Of a stretch of 8,693 nucleotides of DNA, positions 6,121 to 8,693 are shown in pieces (position 1 is the stretch's first letter; every line of letters begins with the position of its first letter). The notes beneath the pieces are model-generated. The model was not told where the DNA came from. It searched no databases and worked only from the letters and a program-made list of their open reading frames with translations. The position numbers and the translations under genes are program-made. The stretch is from assembly GCA_028876585.1 (NCBI GenBank), contig JAGWRL010000271.1, positions 1 through 8,693 of the forward strand, in the 5' to 3' direction. Source of the stretch: Pseudomonadota bacterium (GTDB lineage: Bacteria > Pseudomonadota > Alphaproteobacteria > Rhizobiales > Beijerinckiaceae).

Positions 6121-7240
6121 AGCCTTCGAAAAATTCCTTCATCTTGGCCAGGAAGCCCGTACTCTCGGGATGCGTCTTATTCGAGGATTCGGCGTCGAAC
6201 TCCAGCAGCAATTCGCGCTGCCGCCGCGTCAGGTTCTGCGGCGTCTCGACCACGGTCTGAATATAGAGATCGCCGAAATCGCGCGAGCGCAGGATCGGCA
6301 TGCCCTTCGAGCGCAGCTTGAGTTGCCGGCCCGACTGCGTGCCCTCGGGGATGCGCACTTTCGCATCGCCGCCGTCGAGCGTGCGCACGGAGAATTCGCC
6401 GCCGAGCGCGGCCTGCACCATCGAGATCGGCACACGGCAATAGAGGTCGGCGCCGTCGCGCTGGAAGAACGGATGCGGCTTGAGGGCGAGGAAAATATAG
6501 AGATCGCCCGGCCCGCCGCCGCGCAAGCCCGCTTCGCCCTCGCCCGACAGGCGGATGCGCGTGCCGTCCTCGACGCCGGCGGGCACGTTGACGCTGAGCG
6601 TGCGCTCGCGGGTGACGCGGCCGGCGCCGGCGCAGCGGTCGCACGGATTGTCGATGGTCTGGCCGCGTCCCTGACAGGTCGGACAGGTGCGCTCGATGGC
6701 GAAGAAACCCTGTTGCGCCCGCACCCGGCCCTGGCCCGCGCAGGTGCGGCAGGTCACCGGCTTCGAGCCGGGCTTGGCGCCGGAGCCCTGACAGGCGTCG
6801 CAGGAGACGCTGGTCGGAATCTTGATCGACGCGTTCTTGCCCTTGTAGGCTTCCTCGAGCGAAATTTCGAGATTGTAGCGCAGGTCCGCGCCGCGCTCCT
6901 TGCCGGAGGGGTTGCGGCCGCCGCGCCGGCCCATGATGTCGCCGAACAGGTCGTCGAAAATATCGGACATCGAGGCGCCGAAGCCGTCGCCCATGCCGCC
7001 CATCCCGCCGCCCTGCTCGAAGGCGGCGTGGCCGAAGCGATCGTAGGCCGCGCGTTTCTGCGGGTCCGAGAGATGCTGATAGGCCTCGTTGAGTTCCTTG
7101 AACCGCGCCTCGGCCTGCTTGTCGCCGGGATTGCGGTCGGGATGACAGGACATCGCCGCCTTGCGGAAGGCGGATTTCATCTCGGCGTCGGTCGCGCCCT
7201 TGGAGACGCCGAGAATCTCGTAGAAATCGCGTTTGGCCAT
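6113..7240 (-). CDS. dnaJ: Chaperone protein DnaJ (Hsp40)
   Basis: DnaJ is the J-domain co-chaperone that stimulates DnaK ATPase and delivers unfolded clients in the cytoplasm. The 375 residues match the usual length and full architecture: a J-domain (about 4-70) with HPD at 33-35, a Gly/Phe-rich linker (about 76-115), a zinc-finger region with four CxxCxGxG repeats (C147/C150, C164/C167, C186/C189, C200/C203), then the two C-terminal client-binding domains ending at FFEGLG. The start [12 protein letters not shown] is the family's typical N-terminus. The frame stays open upstream, but that stretch lacks family similarity. The ribosome site before the start is weak (GGCGG). The gene downstream is the PmtA-like methyltransferase, 30 bp away, then pyrF. 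dnaK is not next to it; the upstream neighbour is an unrelated dehydrogenase-like gene. Identification is firm. Confidence 0.97.
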   Translation of the reverse strand: MAKRDFYEILGVSKGATDAEMKSAFRKAAMSCHPDRNPGDKQAEARFKELNEAYQHLSDPQKRAAYDRFGHAAFEQGGGMGGMGDGFGASMSDIFDDLFGDIMGRRGGRNPSGKERGADLRYNLEISLEEAYKGKNASIKIPTSVSCDACQGSGAKPGSKPVTCRTCAGQGRVRAQQGFFAIERTCPTCQGRGQTIDNPCDRCAGAGRVTRERTLSVNVPAGVEDGTRIRLSGEGEAGLRGGGPGDLYIFLALKPHPFFQRDGADLYCRVPISMVQAALGGEFSVRTLDGGDAKVRIPEGTQSGRQLKLRSKGMPILRSRDFGDLYIQTVVETPQNLTRRQRELLLEFDAESSNKTHPESTGFLAKMKEFFEGLG

Positions 7241-7264
7241 GGACCGCCGGAGTCTCGCGCGAAC

Positions 7265-7297
7265 GGGGGCGTTGAGCGCCCGCTCGCGCCCGCCCCC
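7265..7297 (-). other. GC-rich hairpin in the dnaJ leader
   Basis: On the minus strand GGGGGCG (7297-7291) and CGCCCCC (7271-7265) pair perfectly across a 19-nt loop. The loop contains a further GAGC/GCTC inverted repeat. It lies 24-57 nt before the dnaJ start codon, within the predicted leader. No T-tract follows, so it is not a clear terminator of the gene upstream. Its role is unknown. Confidence 0.55.
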
Positions 7298-7310
7298 AAG
7301 AAGTTCCATG

Positions 7311-7340
7311 CAGATAGGAGGGTTCAGAGGAGAGCGCAAG
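7311..7340 (-). promoter_or_regulatory. Possible dnaJ promoter (sigma70- or heat-shock-type)
   Basis: On the minus strand CTTGCG (7340-7335) and CCTATCTG (7318-7311) sit at promoter spacing: 17 bp when read as TTGCGC to TATCTG. CTTG plus a C-rich -10 with TAT also resembles heat-shock (RpoH, sigma32) promoters, which would suit dnaJ. The match is partial and the sigma factor cannot be decided from sequence alone. The leader would be about 64 nt. Confidence 0.35.
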
Positions 7341-7388
7341 TTCGGCGGATTGAAGTCGAGCGACAATTCGCCACGCCGCTCCGACGCT

Positions 7389-8354
7389 TCAAGCCTGCGG
7401 AAGCTGCGCGCTCTCCAAGTCCGCCAGCACGCCGACCCCCTCGGGCGCCCAGCCGAGCCGCTCGCGCGTCAGCAGGCTGGAGGCAGGATTGTCGACGGAC
7501 ACGAACGGCGCCACGAAGCCGAAATGCTTGGCGGCCTCGGCCTTGGACTTGGAAACGACCGGGAGATTGAGGCGCTTGCCGATCGCCGCGGCGATGTCGC
7601 GCATGGCCACGCCCTCCTCGGCGACGCCATGGTAGGCGCCGCCGCCGGAACCCTTCTCGAGCGCGAGACGGAACAGGCGCGCGACGTCGTCGCGATGCGC
7701 CGACGGCCAGCGGTTGAGTCCGTCGCCCTCGAACGCCGATTCCCTGCGCTTCATCGCCGATTGAAAGAACATCGAAGCGAGGCCGTATCGCCCTGGGCCG
7801 TGGACGATGGGCGGCAGCCGGATCGCGCAGGTGCGCACGCCGCGCGCGGCGAAGGACTTCAGCACGTCCTCGTTGGCGGCGCGGGCGGCGGTGAGAGGGT
7901 TTGCGCGGTCGTAGCTCTCGTCCTCCGTGGCGAGGCGTCCCGCCTTCATCGCCAGCGTGCCGAAAGTGGCGACGAACGGACTGCCCTTGCCGGGGAGCGC
8001 GGCGCCGATTGTTTCGATCGCACGCCGGTCGGTCGCCACGGCGGCGCGCATGAAACGCATCGCGATCTGGCCCGGAGCGCCGCCGAGGAACACGCGCAGC
8101 CGATCCGAAAAGGGCATGTGCCCGAGTTGGTGATAAAAGGCGGTGTGGATCGCCCCGTCCGCCTCGGCCGCGGCCTTGCGCAATCCCGCGAGGTCCTCGA
8201 CGCCGCCGATCCGAACCTCGGCCCCGATGTCCCTCAGCTTTCGTCCCGACGCCTGCGAGCGCGCGAGGCCCGTAACCTTATGACCGGCCGCGATCAGCTC
8301 CTTCACAATGGCGAAGCCGATGAACCCCGTGGCGCCGGTGACGAAAATGCGCAT
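7389..8354 (-). CDS. Atypical SDR / NAD(P)-dependent epimerase-like protein
   Basis: This 321-residue member of the extended, atypical short-chain dehydrogenase/reductase superfamily opens with a Rossmann fold and glycine motif [10 protein letters not shown] (4-13), the TGxxGxxG form of extended SDRs. Later landmarks are AIHTAF (68-73), [13 protein letters not shown] (127-139), [19 protein letters not shown] (173-191), [16 protein letters not shown] (220-235) and RERLGWAP near 297-304. The usual YxxxK catalytic pair is not evident: at the aligned place the sequence is [11 protein letters not shown] (152-162), with Leu154 and Arg158 where Tyr and Lys would be. It may be a non-catalytic NAD(P)-binding protein or use other residues, so the substrate cannot be named. 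The start at 8354 has GGAG 8 nt upstream. It is transcribed divergently from a TetR regulator, and the spacer carries twin palindromes over its likely promoter, which suggests repression by that regulator. Confidence 0.9.
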   Translation of the reverse strand: MRIFVTGATGFIGFAIVKELIAAGHKVTGLARSQASGRKLRDIGAEVRIGGVEDLAGLRKAAAEADGAIHTAFYHQLGHMPFSDRLRVFLGGAPGQIAMRFMRAAVATDRRAIETIGAALPGKGSPFVATFGTLAMKAGRLATEDESYDRANPLTAARAANEDVLKSFAARGVRTCAIRLPPIVHGPGRYGLASMFFQSAMKRRESAFEGDGLNRWPSAHRDDVARLFRLALEKGSGGGAYHGVAEEGVAMRDIAAAIGKRLNLPVVSKSKAEAAKHFGFVAPFVSVDNPASSLLTRERLGWAPEGVGVLADLESAQLPQA

Positions 8355-8412
8355 AATTGCGGCTCCAGATGTGCGGTTTCCGCTTGGCGCGACGCGCAGC
8401 GGCTGGTGTTAG

Positions 8413-8450
8413 GACAGTGACTGACGCTACACGTTGCGACAGTCACTGAC
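8413..8450. promoter_or_regulatory. Twin palindromic sites, probable TetR operators
   Basis: Two 13-bp copies, GACAGTGACTGAC (8413-8425) and GACAGTCACTGAC (8438-8450), differ only at the central base. Each contains the palindrome CAGT-N-ACTG, and the centres are 25 bp apart. They lie in the 115-bp spacer between the divergent SDR and TetR genes, where a TetR-family repressor usually binds. The regulator assignment is inferred from position and symmetry. Confidence 0.7.
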
Positions 8451-8452
8451 AA
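8424..8452 (-). promoter_or_regulatory. Possible promoter of the SDR gene, covered by the palindromes
   Basis: On the minus strand TTGTCA (8452-8447, five of six matches to TTGACA) is followed after 17 bp by TAGCGT (8429-8424, three of six matches). The -35 overlaps the right palindrome and the -10 touches the left one, so a bound repressor would block polymerase. Confidence 0.4.
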
Positions 8453-8469
8453 GTAGGAATGGCGGAAGC

Positions 8470-8693
8470 GTGCCCAGAAGCGGAGAGGATTCGCGCCGAC
8501 GCTTGCAAAAGGCGGCCTTCGACCTGTTCGAGGAGCGTGGCTACGATCAGACGACGGCGGCCGAGATCGCCGCTCGGGCGGGCGTGACCGAGCGCACGTT
8601 CTTCCGACACTTTCCAGACAAGAAGGAGGTCCTCTTCGCGGGCGAGGCGGCGTTTCGGGCGACGCTGACAGCGGCCGTAGCGGCGGCCCCCGC
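8470..8693 (+). CDS. TetR/AcrR family transcriptional regulator (N-terminal part, cut by the right edge)
   Basis: 74 codons are visible from a GTG start. They form a classic TetR N-terminal DNA-binding domain: a first helix SRRRLQKAAFDLFEERGYD (8-26), then the helix-turn-helix TTAAEIAARAGVTERTFFRHF (28-48) and the DKKEVLFA turn (50-57). Proteins of this family are dimeric repressors of about 190-220 residues whose C-terminal domain binds a small ligand; that domain lies beyond the window, so the ligand cannot be guessed. GTG at 8470 is preferred because the domain starts directly after it. The ATG at 8459 is in another frame. The upstream ribosome site is poor: GGCGGA lies very close to the start and AGGA is 11 nt away. 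Divergent orientation to the SDR gene and the twin palindromes between them suggest it represses that gene and probably itself. Confidence 0.92.
   Translation, partial: MPRSGEDSRRRLQKAAFDLFEERGYDQTTAAEIAARAGVTERTFFRHFPDKKEVLFAGEAAFRATLTAAVAAAP

Noticed and set aside
7241..7366. N-terminal extension of DnaJ by about 42 residues
   Set aside because: DnaJ proteins begin at [12 protein letters not shown]. The extension has no family similarity and would cover the probable promoter and hairpin.
5417..7570. A 717-codon open frame on the plus strand
   Set aside because: It lies antisense to pmtA and dnaJ and its translation is a low-complexity Arg/Ala/Gly/His mix with no family motif. Long antisense frames are expected in GC-rich DNA.
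8459..8560. ATG at 8459 as the start of the TetR gene
   Set aside because: It is out of frame with the helix-turn-helix domain. The in-frame GTG at 8470 leads directly into it.

Overview
The window is dense, very GC-rich bacterial chromosome with almost no spacer DNA, several ATGA start/stop overlaps and some GTG or TTG starts. Gene content points to an alphaproteobacterium, most likely Hyphomicrobiales (Rhizobiales). The strongest signs are a bacterial phospholipid N-methyltransferase (PmtA) directly after dnaJ and before pyrF, and a compact set of a response regulator, a cyclic-nucleotide-binding protein, a HExxH metallopeptidase and an HNH protein. From memory these arrangements occur in this order of bacteria; no database was consulted. 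I see no tRNA, rRNA, CRISPR array, insertion sequence or phage gene.

Layout. (1) Positions 1-2222, minus strand: a two-gene operon of a DUF1800 protein followed by a DUF1501 protein with a Tat signal. The two overlap by ATGA, and the DUF1501 gene runs off the left edge. (2) 2223-2413: divergent spacer with promoter-like elements in both directions. (3) 2414-3970, plus strand: an OmpR/PhoB-type response regulator, a stand-alone cyclic-nucleotide-binding domain protein and a small zincin-type metallopeptidase in one tight operon. (4) 4072-4638, plus strand: an HNH endonuclease family gene with a TTG start and probably its own promoter. (5) 4605-7240, minus strand: dnaJ, then a PmtA-like methyltransferase, then pyrF. 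pyrF overlaps the HNH gene tail to tail by 34 bp. (6) 7389-8354, minus strand: an atypical short-chain dehydrogenase/epimerase-like protein. (7) 8355-8469: divergent spacer with two near-identical palindromic sites, probably operators. (8) 8470 to the right edge, plus strand: the N-terminal part of a TetR-family regulator.

How the genes may work together. The DUF1800/DUF1501 pair is a widespread couple of unknown function with an exported second member. The response regulator has no histidine kinase in view, so its partner must lie elsewhere. DnaJ, PmtA and PyrF are unrelated housekeeping functions (protein folding, phosphatidylcholine synthesis, UMP synthesis) that may share transcription. 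dnaK, the usual neighbour of dnaJ, is not next to it. The divergent TetR/SDR pair looks like a self-contained, ligand-controlled unit.

Most of the window is ordinary conserved chromosome. I found no convincing new defence or mobile system. The features most worth a second look are the twin palindromes at 8413-8450, a perfect 15-bp inverted repeat inside the cyclic-nucleotide-binding gene at 3487-3520, and the long C-terminal extension of the PmtA-like protein.
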